Shown: positions 43,056 to 52,082 of the stretch, in pieces | How positions within the stretch are numbered: position 1 is the first letter of the stretch | Layout: every line of letters starts with the position of its first letter | DNA from: Rhizobium jaguaris | GTDB taxonomy: Bacteria; Pseudomonadota; Alphaproteobacteria; Rhizobiales; Rhizobiaceae | DNA: 64,000 bases | Assembly (NCBI RefSeq): GCF_003627755.1 | Contig: NZ_CP032696.1 | Location: 372,001-436,000, forward strand | Reading direction: 5' to 3' | Notes under the pieces: generated by a model | What the model was told of the DNA's origin: nothing | Seen by the model: only the letters and a program-made list of their open reading frames with translations | Databases searched by the model: none | Program-made: the position numbers and the translations under genes

Positions 43056-44566
43056 TCATATTGCGCCGATCAACCGTGCCTGAAGCAGGTCCAGCTTGGC
43101 ACGCCCGTACATTTGCCTTTTGACAAGCTTCAGCTTGTTGATCTGTCCTTCGACCTGGCTGTTCGACCAAGGTTCGGTGATGGCCGCGGACACCGCTGCC
43201 TTGTCTTTCAGTATCCCGTTGGCGAAGGGGGCGAACAGACTGTCGCGTGCATCAGCGATCCATTGATCGAGTTCTGTCTTGGCCTTCCGTCGGATCATCG
43301 TCTGGAAGCGATCAATTAGATTGCGGGCCTGGATCAAGGTAGGGACGCTGGCCTCTATGGCCGCGACGGTAATCGTGTCGGCTTTGCTCAGTTGATCACG
43401 AGCAGTTGTCATCAATCGAGCGATCGTTCTGGCAGATGGCACTTTTTGAAGTTGCTGATCGCAGACCCGTTCAGACCGCCGTCGCCTTGCCGCCCACTCC
43501 CCGACGACACGAGAACAACCACGGAAACCTTTGCGTTTTAGCTGCCGCCAGAGTTCAGCGCCGCCTCAAGAGAACTTTGTCTTGCACGGAAGACATCGGT
43601 TCTGTGACCGCGGACGATCTGGCGAACTGTTCCGCGGCTATAGCCTGTTTGTCGGACGATTTCCTTTATTGGAACACCATCGGAGGCGAGCTTGCCGATC
43701 GTCGAATTCGCGTCCTCGCGCCGCAGATAGCTGTCATATTGCAGTCGTTCAGCGCGGGTGAGCAGCTCAGGATTGATCGTGGTAGCACCAATTGCGGCCC
43801 GGATTGCTCGCATGGATTTGCGTACGACGTCGAGGAATGCTGCGCTGGCGTTCTCCATCAAATGCCAACGATCTGCGACCTGAATGGCGTGTGGTAAAGC
43901 CTTAGCAGCAGCTTCACGATAGCCGCCGCCTCGGTCGCGGGAAACAATCGCAATTTCGGGGTGCTGAGCAAGGAAGGTGGAAACTGTCGCGATCTCCCGA
44001 TCGGGCAGAAGCTTTATAATCCTTCGCCTCTCAAGATCACATACGACGGTGCCATAGCGGTGATTGCGGCGGAAAGCCCAATCGTCGACGCCGACGACGC
44101 TTAGCGCGTCATCCGGCACCGCGGATTTTCTTCTCACTGCGCGGATGAGCGTGTCATTGCTGACTGGGATCATCAAGCGTTTGGCAAAGGCTGCTGCAGG
44201 CCGCCCTCCCAGAGCCAATCCGAGATGATGCACGACGGTGTCAAGCCAAGCAGTTCGACGACCGCGCTCCGGAACGACAAGCTCGCCAAACCTCTCGACG
44301 AAAATTTGACGACGGCAGAATGTCATCTCACAGACAAAGCGCCGTGCCGACAACCGCAGTTGGACCCTGACGCCAGCACAAGGCAAATCGGCAATTATCC
44401 GAACGTAGCGGCTATGAACACGATCCGACATTCGACTGCACAAAGGGCAGGAACGTCGATCAGCGGCAGCCCGCGCGGAAACAATGATAACCCCGTCGCT
44501 CTCGTCGGAACGCTCAACAATCAATCCGGCCGGGATCAGGGATGACAGACGAAATTTGGTCGCCAT
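43056..44566 (-). pseudogene. ISL3-family transposase, frameshifted
   Basis: The N-terminal part (44566-43538) has the zinc-finger start RRSCPLCSRMSDRVHSRYVR, VVGVDDWAFRRNHRYGTVVC (first Asp) and VSRDRGGGYREAA (second Asp). The text after RQSSLEA jumps to another frame (ELWRQLKRKGFRG, VVGEWAARRR) and ends with the C-terminal piece (43442-43056) WSNSQVEGQINKLKLVKRQM carrying the final Glu. A deletion of some dozen codons with a frameshift at about 43560 inactivates it. Confidence 0.85.
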
Positions 44567-44611
44567 GGTGCTGATTCCTTTCTGATAACCGCACCAGTTT
44601 CGACTGCGAAA

Positions 44612-44646
44612 TCATCAAATATGAGTCAGATCCGAAGGTTGACCCC
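44612..44646 (-). repeat. ISL3 right inverted repeat
   Basis: 35 bases; read on the minus strand it starts GGGGTCAACCTTCGG. Pairs with 43012-43046. Confidence 0.75.
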
Positions 44647-44780
44647 TCGCCGTTGCTGCGTAAGCCATTGATTTACATACACGAAATGGAAATCGAGCGA
44701 GGGTCACGATCGGCGCCGGTGATGACCTCACCGAGGTTGCGAATTTGCCTGCCAAGTCGTGCACTTATTGCCTTTCGGCT

Positions 44781-45083
44781 GGGGAGGTCAACCTTCGGTG
44801 CTGATTCACAGACGCGGCTCGTAGCCGACCAGCCGGGCGACCAGCATCTTCGCCTCTGCGAAGCCAACCCCGTGCGTCATCAGCGAAAACACATCCCCTT
44901 CGCGTCGGAGAGCGGATCGAACCAGCCTTTTCCATCATGGATCACGATGACGATCTCGTCGCCGCGCCGGTATTTGACTGCGCGTCGCGTACTCTCTTGT
45001 CTGTCGATCGCATAGCCGGCCTGATCCAGCGCGGCCGCGCAGACCACCCTGTGTCGTAGTTCATCGAGTTCGTCCTGTTCCAT
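44781..45083 (-). pseudogene. N-terminal remnant of a DUF3991/TOPRIM protein
   Basis: From the ATG at 45083 the text MEQDELDELRHRVVCAAALD, STRRAVKYRRGDEIVIV, GWFDPLSDAKG is that of plasmid DUF3991/TOPRIM primase-like proteins. A small frameshift follows DAKG; the other frame continues DVFSLMTHGVGFAEAKMLVA, then RLVGYEPRL and a stop. That stop lies in a sequence (minus strand, just before GAAGGTTGACC) similar to an ISL3 end, so the gene was cut by an element now lost. Confidence 0.6.
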
Positions 45084-45293
45084 GTCCTTCTTTCGTGCGC
45101 CGCAGGCGCCGCCTTTCCTTCAGGTTTCCTTCCCGCACCTCGCGGCGCCTCTTCCGAACGCCGCGAAGAGCAAAGGAGGCAAGGGCGCGGCTGGCAACCT
45201 GCAATTTGCACCTTGCGCCACCGCTGCGTGCCAGCCGCGGTGCAGCTTGCCGCCACAGCTCGCAAGAGGCATCTCCGGGAGGAGGAAGCCGGC

Positions 45294-45476
45294 TCAATGA
45301 GCCGGCCCGTATTCAAAGGGATCGTATTCGGCGAGGGTCTCGACCTCGTCGTCTTCGAGTTCGGCGCTCGGCAGAACGCCGTATTGGCCCTCGACCTGGA
45401 ACAAGGTCACCGGAACCATGAGGGTGCAGGCAAGTGGGACAGCGTAGGAGTGAGCGAGTGAAAGGTTTTGCGACAT
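45294..45476 (-). CDS. Small conserved hypothetical protein
   Basis: 60 residues with GGAGG 6 bases before the ATG at 45476. Text: SQNLSLAHSYAVPLACTLMV, FQVEGQYGVLPSAE, then an acidic tail (EDDEVETLAEYDPFE). Similar short proteins accompany DUF3991 genes on rhizobial plasmids; function unknown. About 210 GC-rich bases separate it from the DUF3991 remnant downstream. Confidence 0.55.
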   Translation of the reverse strand: MSQNLSLAHSYAVPLACTLMVPVTLFQVEGQYGVLPSAELEDDEVETLAEYDPFEYGPAH

Positions 45477-45527
45477 CTGAAGCCTCCATCGGAAGCGGGC
45501 CAATTTCCGCTTGATGGCTCCATCAGT

Positions 45528-45625
45528 GTCCGGCTCCGGTCGCGATCACTGCGATAGCGAAGCAGAGCGGCCGCAGCTTGCTAGCGAACCCTTCACGGGT
45601 TGATCGTTGAGATCCGGAGCCGGAC
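45528..45625. repeat. 12-base inverted repeat enclosing a 74-base, possibly structured, spacer
   Basis: GTCCGGCTCCGG (45528-45539) is exactly complementary to CCGGAGCCGGAC (45614-45625). Inside, a further hairpin AACCC-TTCAC-GGGTT is visible. This could be a folded RNA or a DNA site. Not a tRNA by my reading. Confidence 0.5.
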
Positions 45626-45877
45626 TAGGAATGCCATCGAGCAAAAACGGGGTTGGGTCGTTTCGAGGCGGTTGAGGAATCGCACCAGCTTGCGCGGACA
45701 AGGTCGTGCTTTACAGTGCGCATGGTCGATCGCCGATCTTCGGACGCGGCGGCCGGGCACCGGGCACACACAGCTCGATGTTGATGAGCTTGTTGCGAGT
45801 TTATAGGTGCTTTCATTGAACATACATTGAAATTGAGGGGCGAAAGACCTATGGTGTCGAGACAAAAGGATTTTGCC

Positions 45878-46156
45878 ATGCCCAGAGCCGCAGCTGAGAA
45901 TACGAACCGCTTCCCCATGCAGATTCCGCCAGCCGAGAAAGCGCGGCTGATGCGCGCGGCTGCGCTTGAGCGCACGAGCCTGAAAGAGTTCGTATTGCGC
46001 AACGCGCTTGTGGCGGCGGAAGCCGTCATCGAGAAAGCCGAGCGGATCAGCCTGGATGAAGAACAGACCCGCTTCATACTGGATCTGATGGATAACCCGC
46101 CACAGCCGAACGCAAAACTGAAAGCAGCAGCTCGCTTGCTCGCTGCCCGCAAATGA
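45878..46156 (+). CDS. tacA: TacA-type antitoxin (DUF1778, ribbon-helix-helix)
   Basis: 92 residues. After RFPMQIPPAEKARLMRAAAL comes the DUF1778 pattern (SLKEFVLRNALVAAEAVIEK) and the C-terminal toxin-binding tail (SLDEEQTRFILDLMDNPPQP, NAKLKAAARLLAARK). AAGGA lies 7 bases before the ATG at 45878. It neutralises the acetyltransferase toxin encoded next (4-base overlap) and usually represses its own promoter. Confidence 0.9.
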   Translation: MPRAAAENTNRFPMQIPPAEKARLMRAAALERTSLKEFVLRNALVAAEAVIEKAERISLDEEQTRFILDLMDNPPQPNAKLKAAARLLAARK

Positions 46157-46689
46157 CTGTTCCGGACTGGCATGAAGAGCCGATCGCCAAAGGGCATGAT
46201 CGCAAGGGCTTCGATTGTGGTCAGGCCGATCTCAACGACTTTCTGGCGAGGTATGCCCGACAGGCTCATGAGAGCGGCGCCTCAAAGACCTACGTGGCGG
46301 TCGGCAATACGGACAACAAGACGATTCTCGGTTTCTACACACTGAGCCCGGCCCAGGTAGACTTTGACCTGGCGCCCGAGACGGCACGTCCATCCGGTGG
46401 CGGACGACATCCGATCGGTGGGTTTCGCCTCGGCCGCCTGGCGGTCAGCACATCTTATCAGGGCCGAGGTCTTGGCGGCGAATTGTTGATTGCCGCTGCC
46501 CGGCGATGCATCCAGGTTTCATCACAGGTCGGTGGTTCGCTGCTGCTGATTGACGCCAAGGATGAACGAGTCGCGGAGTGGTACAAGTCCTATGGCGCGC
46601 TCGAAATTCCCAAGTTGCGTCTTTCTCTCGTTCTGCCCTATTCCGTTTTCATCGATGTGATGGAGCAGGCGGGTAAACCGATCCTTTAG
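46153..46689 (+). CDS. tacT: TacT-type GNAT toxin
   Basis: 178 residues. GNAT acetyltransferase: FDCGQADLNDFLARYARQ, then LGRLAVSTSYQGRGLGGELL (acetyl-CoA loop Q/RxxGxG) and a final WYKSYGALEIPKLRLSLVL. TacT acetylates charged tRNA and stops translation. Overlaps tacA by 4 bases. Intact by length and motifs. Confidence 0.9.
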   Translation: MTVPDWHEEPIAKGHDRKGFDCGQADLNDFLARYARQAHESGASKTYVAVGNTDNKTILGFYTLSPAQVDFDLAPETARPSGGGRHPIGGFRLGRLAVSTSYQGRGLGGELLIAAARRCIQVSSQVGGSLLLIDAKDERVAEWYKSYGALEIPKLRLSLVLPYSVFIDVMEQAGKPIL

Positions 46690-46723
46690 GAAACCACTGG
46701 CCGCTATTTCGAGGGAATAGAGA

Positions 46724-47184
46724 TTATCTAAGGTCTCGGGTCTTAACTCTGATCTGATCGATATGACCGTAAGGGTCGATGATATCGCGAACCTTCGGCA
46801 TGCCACGCGGATCCGGCGTCGGTGACCCATGATGAAACTCGTCGCCCCGCCCATGCGGGAGCGGAAACGCTTTGTCTCGCGATCCAATGCTCGCAAGATC
46901 GCCGGAAAATCCGTCAGCCGATGCGCGACGAGATGCACCACCTCGCCTTCGCGCTGGATCTTGCCGTAGACGCCGATCATACCGGCGCCGAGCACGACGC
47001 GTCGGTATTTCTCGAAGGTCTTGACCCAGACGACGAGGTTCGCATGGCCGGTCTCGTCCTCGATGGTGATGAAGGCCGCTGACGCACGAGGACCAGCCCC
47101 ACGGCTTCGAGCCATTTGCCGTCGCGGGCGTTCATGGCGTCCTCGCAGGTAACGATTTGCCGTCTCGACTTTGAGCAAGATCAA
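46724..47184 (-). pseudogene. dnaE2: C-terminal remnant of error-prone DNA polymerase DnaE2
   Basis: FITIEDETGHANLVVWVKTF and EKYRRVVLGAGMIGVYGKIQ are the OB-fold end of DnaE2. Upstream text (ARDGKWLEAVGLVLVRQR) and downstream text (PLPHGRGDEFHHGSP, MPKVRDII, VKTRDLR then stop at 46724) are in other frames, so at least two frameshifts are present. The polymerase core is missing. Confidence 0.75.
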
Positions 47185-47288
47185 ATATAAAAATTTCGAA
47201 ATCCAGCAATTAGCTTCAGTTACTGCGGAGGGCTACCACAGATAGGAAAATAAACCCTCCGAGACCTAAAGGCAGTACGCCTAAGCGA

Positions 47289-47816
47289 CTACCGGACAGT
47301 CACGCAGGTGACCGGGCTAAGCTGGGCAATCTCGGTGGATACACTGCCGAGCACTAGTTGCGACAGGCTCGAAAGGCCCCTCGCTCCAGAGACGACGAGG
47401 TCGGGACGCTCCTCCTGGATCACTTTGGCGATCTGTTCGACGGCATCGCCTTCCATCAGATGTGTTGAAACTTGCTTTACGCCGTGTGCCCTGACGACGG
47501 AGCTGGCTCTGTTGAGAACTTCAGTGCCGAGAGCCTGCAAGACGCGAATGGAGGCTGGATCCGTCGCCGAAAATCTGACTGGAAGACCGGGCACGAGTTG
47601 GGCAGAGGCCTGAGGGTCTCCGCCGTCCTGATGATGTAAATCATCGAGATGCTCTGTTTCCACCATGCGTCGGAGATCTTCGTCGATTTCACCGGAAAGC
47701 ATCACGTGCACCAAATGGACCTCGGCCTGGTGTTGCGCTGCAAGATCGGCACCGATCTCGACCGCCTTCTGTGCATGAGCGGACCCATCCGTGGCAATTA
47801 GGATTTTCTTGAACAT
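47289..47816 (-). CDS. Universal stress protein (UspA family)
   Basis: 175 residues: MFKKILIATDGSAHAQKAVE, LVHVMLSGEI, then the ATP-binding end IQEERPDLVVSGARGLSSLS and LGSVSTEIAQLSPVTCVTVR. The usual GxRGxxxxxxxxLGSV phosphate motif is present as GARGLSSLSQLVLGSV. ATG at 47816 has GGAGG 8 bases upstream. Confidence 0.88.
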   Translation of the reverse strand: MFKKILIATDGSAHAQKAVEIGADLAAQHQAEVHLVHVMLSGEIDEDLRRMVETEHLDDLHHQDGGDPQASAQLVPGLPVRFSATDPASIRVLQALGTEVLNRASSVVRAHGVKQVSTHLMEGDAVEQIAKVIQEERPDLVVSGARGLSSLSQLVLGSVSTEIAQLSPVTCVTVR

Positions 47817-48055
47817 GGCATATCCTCCCGAGCCGGTTTCAATGCGGACAATAGCCGTGCAGATTCCCATTAGAGTGACCCCTCTTATGCAAGCCGAATT
47901 GAGGGGATCAAAGCTGATCGGTATTTCCGATCCGACAGCAACCGCATGACGGACCCGGTCTGCATCCAAGATATGGCCCAGGTTTAATGTTAGCGCATAC
48001 CGAGCGTTGAATCCAACGGCCACCCGAGCACAAGCCCTCCCTTTTCGAAGCAGTA

Positions 48056-49510
48056 TCAGAATGACCCGAGAAAGGTCCCCAAAACGATGACTGCGATCAG
48101 TGCCAGGATCGCGCCTATAATTCCGACGACGACGATGTCGCGGTAGCTTTCTCCGTGGGTCGACCCACAAACGGCAAGCAGCGTAACGACCGCACCGTTG
48201 TGAGGCAGGCTATCGAGTGTACCTGCCCCGATGACCGCGACACGGTGCAAGAGCGCCGGGTCGAGACCTGTTTCCTGCGCGCGCGCCAGGTAGGTACTGC
48301 CAAGCGCATCGAGAGCGATGGTCAGACCGCCGGAGGCTGAGCCGGTGAGCGCCGCCAGGATATTGGTGGCCACGGCAATCGAGACGAGCGGTCCTCCACC
48401 GATACCGAGCACCCAGTCGCGCACAATCTCAAAGGCGGGCATAGCCGCGACGACCGCTCCAAAGCCTACTAGACTGGCGACGGAGACCGCCGGAAGGACG
48501 GACGCGTTGGCACCTGCGTCCATCGTCGCGCGCAACGTTGGCAATCGGCGGAAATTCAGCGCGACGACGGTCGCGACCGCGGCGGCCAGCGCCGTGACGA
48601 CGGCCCACACACCGCTTACCGCGGAGCGGGAAATCCCGCCCCATCGAGCTTCCGAAAGAAACCCGAGATCAAGCGACGGCAGGATTATCAACGACATGCT
48701 GAGATTGACGAGAATAACCACAGCGAGCGGCAACACCGCGACCAGGATGGGTGGTATCGCTTGGGCACGCTTGCCACGCGCGATTTCGGCGGGGTCGAAT
48801 TCCCTGCCGACCGAGGCGCGTTCGCGCATCTGCTCGTCGGAAGCGAGATCGTCTGATGTCGCGAGCGAGCCCTCTCCAAACTCTTCGCCGGATTTGCGCG
48901 CCGCCGCCTCGATGCGACGAAGCCACCATAGGCCGAAGCAAAGCATGATCGCGGAAGCGAAGATGCCGAGTCCCGGCGCGGCAAATGGCGTCGTGCCGAA
49001 GAAGGGCATCGGGATGGCATTCTGTATCGAGGGCGTTCCGGGAAATGCCGACATGGTGAAAGTAGACGTTCCAAGCACGATCGCCGCGGGCATCAGCCGC
49101 CGCGGAATACCAGCCGACCGGAACAGTTCCTGCGCCATCGGCGCGAGAACGAAGAAGGCAACAAAAAGGCTGACACCGCCATAGGTGATCAGCGCACCGG
49201 CGATGACGACGGAGAGGATCGCGTGGTTCTTTCCGAGCCGCCGCATCATGAAATCGGCGATGGCGGTTATTGAACCGCTGTCCTCCATCAGTTTGCCGAA
49301 GAGTGCGCCGAGCAGGAACAGCGGAAAAAACTGAGCAAGGAAATGCGCGGCACTGTTCATGAAGGTCAGTGTCCAGTGTGCCAGCACCGGTTCGCCGGCA
49401 AAGAGCGCGGCGACGAGAGCGCCAAGCGGCGCCAGCAGCAGCACGCTCCAGCCCCGGAAGGCGAGCCAGACCAGCAGCCCGAGCCCAATCAGGATGCCGA
49501 GAAGCCCCAC
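48056..49510 (-). CDS. GntP-family permease
   Basis: 484 residues with about 12 hydrophobic helices. Family features: the start LIGLGLLVWLAFRGWSVLLL, GALFGKLMEDSGSITAIADF, TYGGVSLFVAFFVLAPMAQE and the end TGSASGGLTIALDALGS, DSLPHNGAVVTLLAVCG. GntP transporters carry gluconate, citrate or 3-hydroxybutyrate into the cell. It follows the patatin gene by 3 bases, which fits uptake and use of storage lipid or hydroxybutyrate (inference). Confidence 0.88.
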   Translation of the reverse strand: MGLLGILIGLGLLVWLAFRGWSVLLLAPLGALVAALFAGEPVLAHWTLTFMNSAAHFLAQFFPLFLLGALFGKLMEDSGSITAIADFMMRRLGKNHAILSVVIAGALITYGGVSLFVAFFVLAPMAQELFRSAGIPRRLMPAAIVLGTSTFTMSAFPGTPSIQNAIPMPFFGTTPFAAPGLGIFASAIMLCFGLWWLRRIEAAARKSGEEFGEGSLATSDDLASDEQMRERASVGREFDPAEIARGKRAQAIPPILVAVLPLAVVILVNLSMSLIILPSLDLGFLSEARWGGISRSAVSGVWAVVTALAAAVATVVALNFRRLPTLRATMDAGANASVLPAVSVASLVGFGAVVAAMPAFEIVRDWVLGIGGGPLVSIAVATNILAALTGSASGGLTIALDALGSTYLARAQETGLDPALLHRVAVIGAGTLDSLPHNGAVVTLLAVCGSTHGESYRDIVVVGIIGAILALIAVIVLGTFLGSF

Positions 49511-49513
49511 CTG

Positions 49514-50554
49514 TCAGACCCCTTCCAGTAAGATATCGAGATCAAGCGACGAGCGGCGGCCGAGATCGCCGCCATGGGCCTTTAGAAATGCATCGGCGGA
49601 TCTGCGCCCCTCCTTGTGCAGCATGGTCAGAAACTCCCATTCCGCATTGAGTTTTGACGAGTAGCCAAGATCGGTCATGGCGTCGCTTGCGACCCGGTGG
49701 ATGCGCATTGACGCCCAGCGCGCGCCTTCATCATCATCCAACTGCGCGACCTTCCGCAGCAAGGCGATCATCTTCAGTTCCTTCAGAAGGACAGCGTTGA
49801 AAGAGACTTCGTTGATACGATTAAGGATCTCACGCGCGGACCGAGGTGTGCCCGGCCTCTCGACCGGATTGATCTGCACGAGGATGGTGTCCTGTGACGT
49901 GCATTCGCGGGCCAGCGGCGTGATCGTCGGGTTGCCGGCGTAGCCGCCATCCCAATAGGCTTCACCATCGATCTCGACGGCTTGAAACAGCGTCGGCAGG
50001 CATGCGGAAGCAAGCAGCACGTCCGGGGTCAGCTCGCTGTTACGGAAAACGCGGCCGCGGCCGGTGCGGACATTCGTTGCCGTCACGAACAGCTTGATTG
50101 GACTGGCCGCGAGCTGCTCGAAATCGACTGTTTCCGCCAAGATGGCGCGGAGCGGGTTGCTACCGCCAGGATTGAGATCGTACGGCGAGAATATACGCGC
50201 CATCATGTCCATCGCCACGAAAACCGGCGAGTTATCGAGCGTCCAGCGGCCGAGTAGGAAATCGAGAGGACCGCGTCGAAAGGGACTGAAGCGTGCCGCC
50301 TCGGATACTTTGCGCCAGAATGCCTCCAGCGCGTCGCGAGCGCCGGCGGCGCCGTTCGCGGTATAACCGTGCGCCATGACCGCCGCGTTCATGGCTCCGG
50401 CCGAAGTGCCGGAAATCCCCTCGATCAGCAGCCATGGCTCCTCCAAAAGGCGATCGAGGACACCCCAGGAAAAAGCACCGTGGGCGCCGCCGCCCTGAAG
50501 GGCTAGGTCGACGCGGAGTGGCTCCCGTTGCATTGCCTTCGCAGCTGCCAGCAT
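49514..50554 (-). CDS. Patatin-like phospholipase
   Basis: 346 residues. Oxyanion hole GGGAHG (LALQGGGAHGAFSWGVLDRL), nucleophile in GTSAG (GISGTSAGAMNAAVMAHGY) and the Asp of DGGYAGNPTI complete the Ser-Asp dyad. No signal peptide. Bacterial patatins hydrolyse lipids or polyhydroxybutyrate. Operon with the GntP permease. Confidence 0.92.
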   Translation of the reverse strand: MLAAAKAMQREPLRVDLALQGGGAHGAFSWGVLDRLLEEPWLLIEGISGTSAGAMNAAVMAHGYTANGAAGARDALEAFWRKVSEAARFSPFRRGPLDFLLGRWTLDNSPVFVAMDMMARIFSPYDLNPGGSNPLRAILAETVDFEQLAASPIKLFVTATNVRTGRGRVFRNSELTPDVLLASACLPTLFQAVEIDGEAYWDGGYAGNPTITPLARECTSQDTILVQINPVERPGTPRSAREILNRINEVSFNAVLLKELKMIALLRKVAQLDDDEGARWASMRIHRVASDAMTDLGYSSKLNAEWEFLTMLHKEGRRSADAFLKAHGGDLGRRSSLDLDILLEGV

Positions 50555-50726
50555 CGGCCTCGCCCATTTTTAGATTGTGCGGCGCACAAACAGTATCGCA
50601 GACTTGCGCGCCAGTCACCTTCTGCTTTCATGAGGCATCGCTTTTGCGATTTGCGGTACGCCCCTTTCCAAGATATTCACACCCTCGCCCGGGAACACGG
50701 CCAGCGCCGCCTCCCGGATTGAAGCT

Positions 50727-50940
50727 TCAATCGGTTGTATCGAGCCGCGCCCAGCGTGCCATCTCGCCCAATGAAACGGCTCCGGCGCCCCGGCCCGCAG
50801 GAGCCTCTGCAGAGGTAGTCGGAGCCGCTCCGCAGAACATCTGCATCAGCATCTCCATGACGACGGCGACGCGGTCATCGGCAATCGAACAGTAGATCTG
50901 CCGGGATTCGCGACGCGTCTGGACGACTCCGGCTGAAGTG
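50727..50940 (-). pseudogene. C-terminal remnant of an ArsR-type regulator
   Basis: Read on the minus strand the text AGVVQTRRESRQIYCSIADD, RVAVVMEMLMQMFCG, ending RLDTTD and a stop at 50727, matches the wing and last helix of ArsR repressors (compare AGLVxTRREGRxIYYSL). The helix-turn-helix upstream is missing. Confidence 0.6.
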
Positions 50941-51381
50941 TGGCCCAGTCGACCGCCTTGATAGGATCTGAACCAACGACCCCGTCGTTGTAAAGCCTCC
51001 TCTCCGGTTCCCTTGTCGAGAAAGATTGGCCAGAGCCGTCTATTCGCTCTCGGGACGCGTTACGGTCATTCTCCCCCGAGAAATTCGAGGAAAGCTGCGG
51101 ATGGATAACCGCATGTCCGGCAAAGAAAACCAACTTCTCCTTAAGCGCGCGGGATCGGCTTGCCATATTCTCGAAATCGGGAACGACAGCCTCCGTTTCA
51201 AAGCCAACTCGGTCGCCGCAGCACACAAGAGAGAAAAAAGCCGATCCCTTGACCAAACTCTGATCTGATAACGATACTTGGAGGTGATTCACTTCTCGGT
51301 AGAAAAACCGGCTCAGTTCTGCGCGGAAACTAACCAGGAAGCTGTCATAAACCTTGCTTCGGTCTCGTATAGACAGATTTC
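50941..51381. other. Spacer before vapBC
   Basis: About 440 bases with no supported gene. Confidence 0.4.
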
Positions 51382-51397
51382 GTACATACGTATATAC
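51382..51397. promoter_or_regulatory. Candidate vapB operator (16-base near palindrome)
   Basis: GTACATACGTATATAC differs from its reverse complement at only one base pair. It lies 29 bases before the vapB ATG, as usual for sites bound by the antitoxin. Confidence 0.55.
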
Positions 51398-51402
51398 AGC
51401 AT

Positions 51403-51412
51403 TGTCATGACA
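51403..51412. promoter_or_regulatory. Second palindrome before vapB
   Basis: TGTCATGACA is a perfect 10-base palindrome, 14 bases before the ATG. Confidence 0.45.
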
Positions 51413-51426
51413 GCAAGGATCGTCAC

Positions 51427-51669
51427 ATGCTTAGTATCCGAGATCAGGAAGTTCGCACCTTGGCGGAAACCGTTATGCGCAAACGTGGCGCCTCCAACCT
51501 AACCGCTGCTATCAAGCTTGCGTTGCAGCACGAGATTGAGCGGGCTGACGAAGCTGTGCCTTTGAAACAGCACGTCGCAGAGATTCGTGCCCGCGCACTT
51601 GCCAAGGCAAAACGCCCGCCGGCCGCGCCCTTGACCAAAGAGGAACGCGACGCACTCTGGGGCCAATGA
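51427..51669 (+). CDS. vapB: VapB-type antitoxin (PSK/Rv0623-like)
   Basis: 80 residues: LSIRDQEVRTLAETVMRKRG, ASNLTAAIKLALQHEIER, and the helical tail RALAKAKRPPAAPLTKEERD, a standard PSK-family antitoxin that binds DNA through its N-terminus and VapC through its tail. AAGGA is 7 bases before the ATG. Overlaps vapC by 4 bases. Confidence 0.88.
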   Translation: MLSIRDQEVRTLAETVMRKRGASNLTAAIKLALQHEIERADEAVPLKQHVAEIRARALAKAKRPPAAPLTKEERDALWGQ

Positions 51670-52082
51670 TGTTCATCGAGACCTCAGCATTCGTCGCCAT
51701 TCTTGCGGGAGAACCGGAGGCCGACTCGTACCTAGCGGCGGTCGATCGCACTCCACGCCGGCAAACCGGCGCGCATATCCGGCTTGAGGCGACCATCAAT
51801 CTGGCGCGTATTCTTGGCTTAGAAGTCCTTGATGCTCAAGAAATGTTCGACGCCTTTCTTCAAGCAGCCAAAATTACCGTGGTTCCGATCACCGATACGA
51901 TCGCTCGGCGCGCAGTGGAAGCTTTTGCCGTATATGGCAAAGGAAGAGGTCATCCCGCCCAACTCAATTTCGCTGACTGCCTGTCCTATGCCTGCGCAGA
52001 CACGCTCAACATTCCGATGCTATTCAAAGGGCGTGATTTTATAGAAACGGATCTCAAGAGCGCTTTACCCGGCGAGCGCTGA
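51666..52082 (+). CDS. vapC: VapC-type PIN ribonuclease toxin
   Basis: 138 residues of the PIN fold: FIETSAFVAILAGEPEADSY at the start, RLEATINLARIL (Glu), GHPAQLNFADCLSYACA (Asp), FKGRDFIETDL (Asp). The first catalytic position is Glu (IETSA) where most VapC proteins have Asp (IDTSA), which may lower but not necessarily abolish metal binding. Cytoplasmic tRNA- or rRNA-cleaving toxin by family. Confidence 0.88.
   Translation: MMFIETSAFVAILAGEPEADSYLAAVDRTPRRQTGAHIRLEATINLARILGLEVLDAQEMFDAFLQAAKITVVPITDTIARRAVEAFAVYGKGRGHPAQLNFADCLSYACADTLNIPMLFKGRDFIETDLKSALPGER

Larger units (their letters stand above)
43012..44646. mobile_element. ISL3-family insertion sequence, 1,635 bp, broken transposase
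   Basis: Ends are 35-base imperfect inverted repeats (43012-43046 and 44612-44646), both starting GGGGTCA and ending TTTGATGA; 26 of 35 bases agree. The eight bases on either side do not match, so no target duplication is visible. Confidence 0.8.

Noticed and set aside
45061..45297. GC-rich frames on both strands
   Set aside because: Mutually overlapping, Arg-rich and without ribosome-binding sites, as expected from GC-rich non-coding DNA.
45528..45625. tRNA gene
   Set aside because: The inner AACCC/GGGTT hairpin recalls a T-arm, but a 12-bp closing stem and absence of a CCA-type acceptor and anticodon arm do not fit.
50846..51292. Minus-strand frame of 148 codons
   Set aside because: It overlaps the ArsR remnant in another frame and shows no motif; probably chance.
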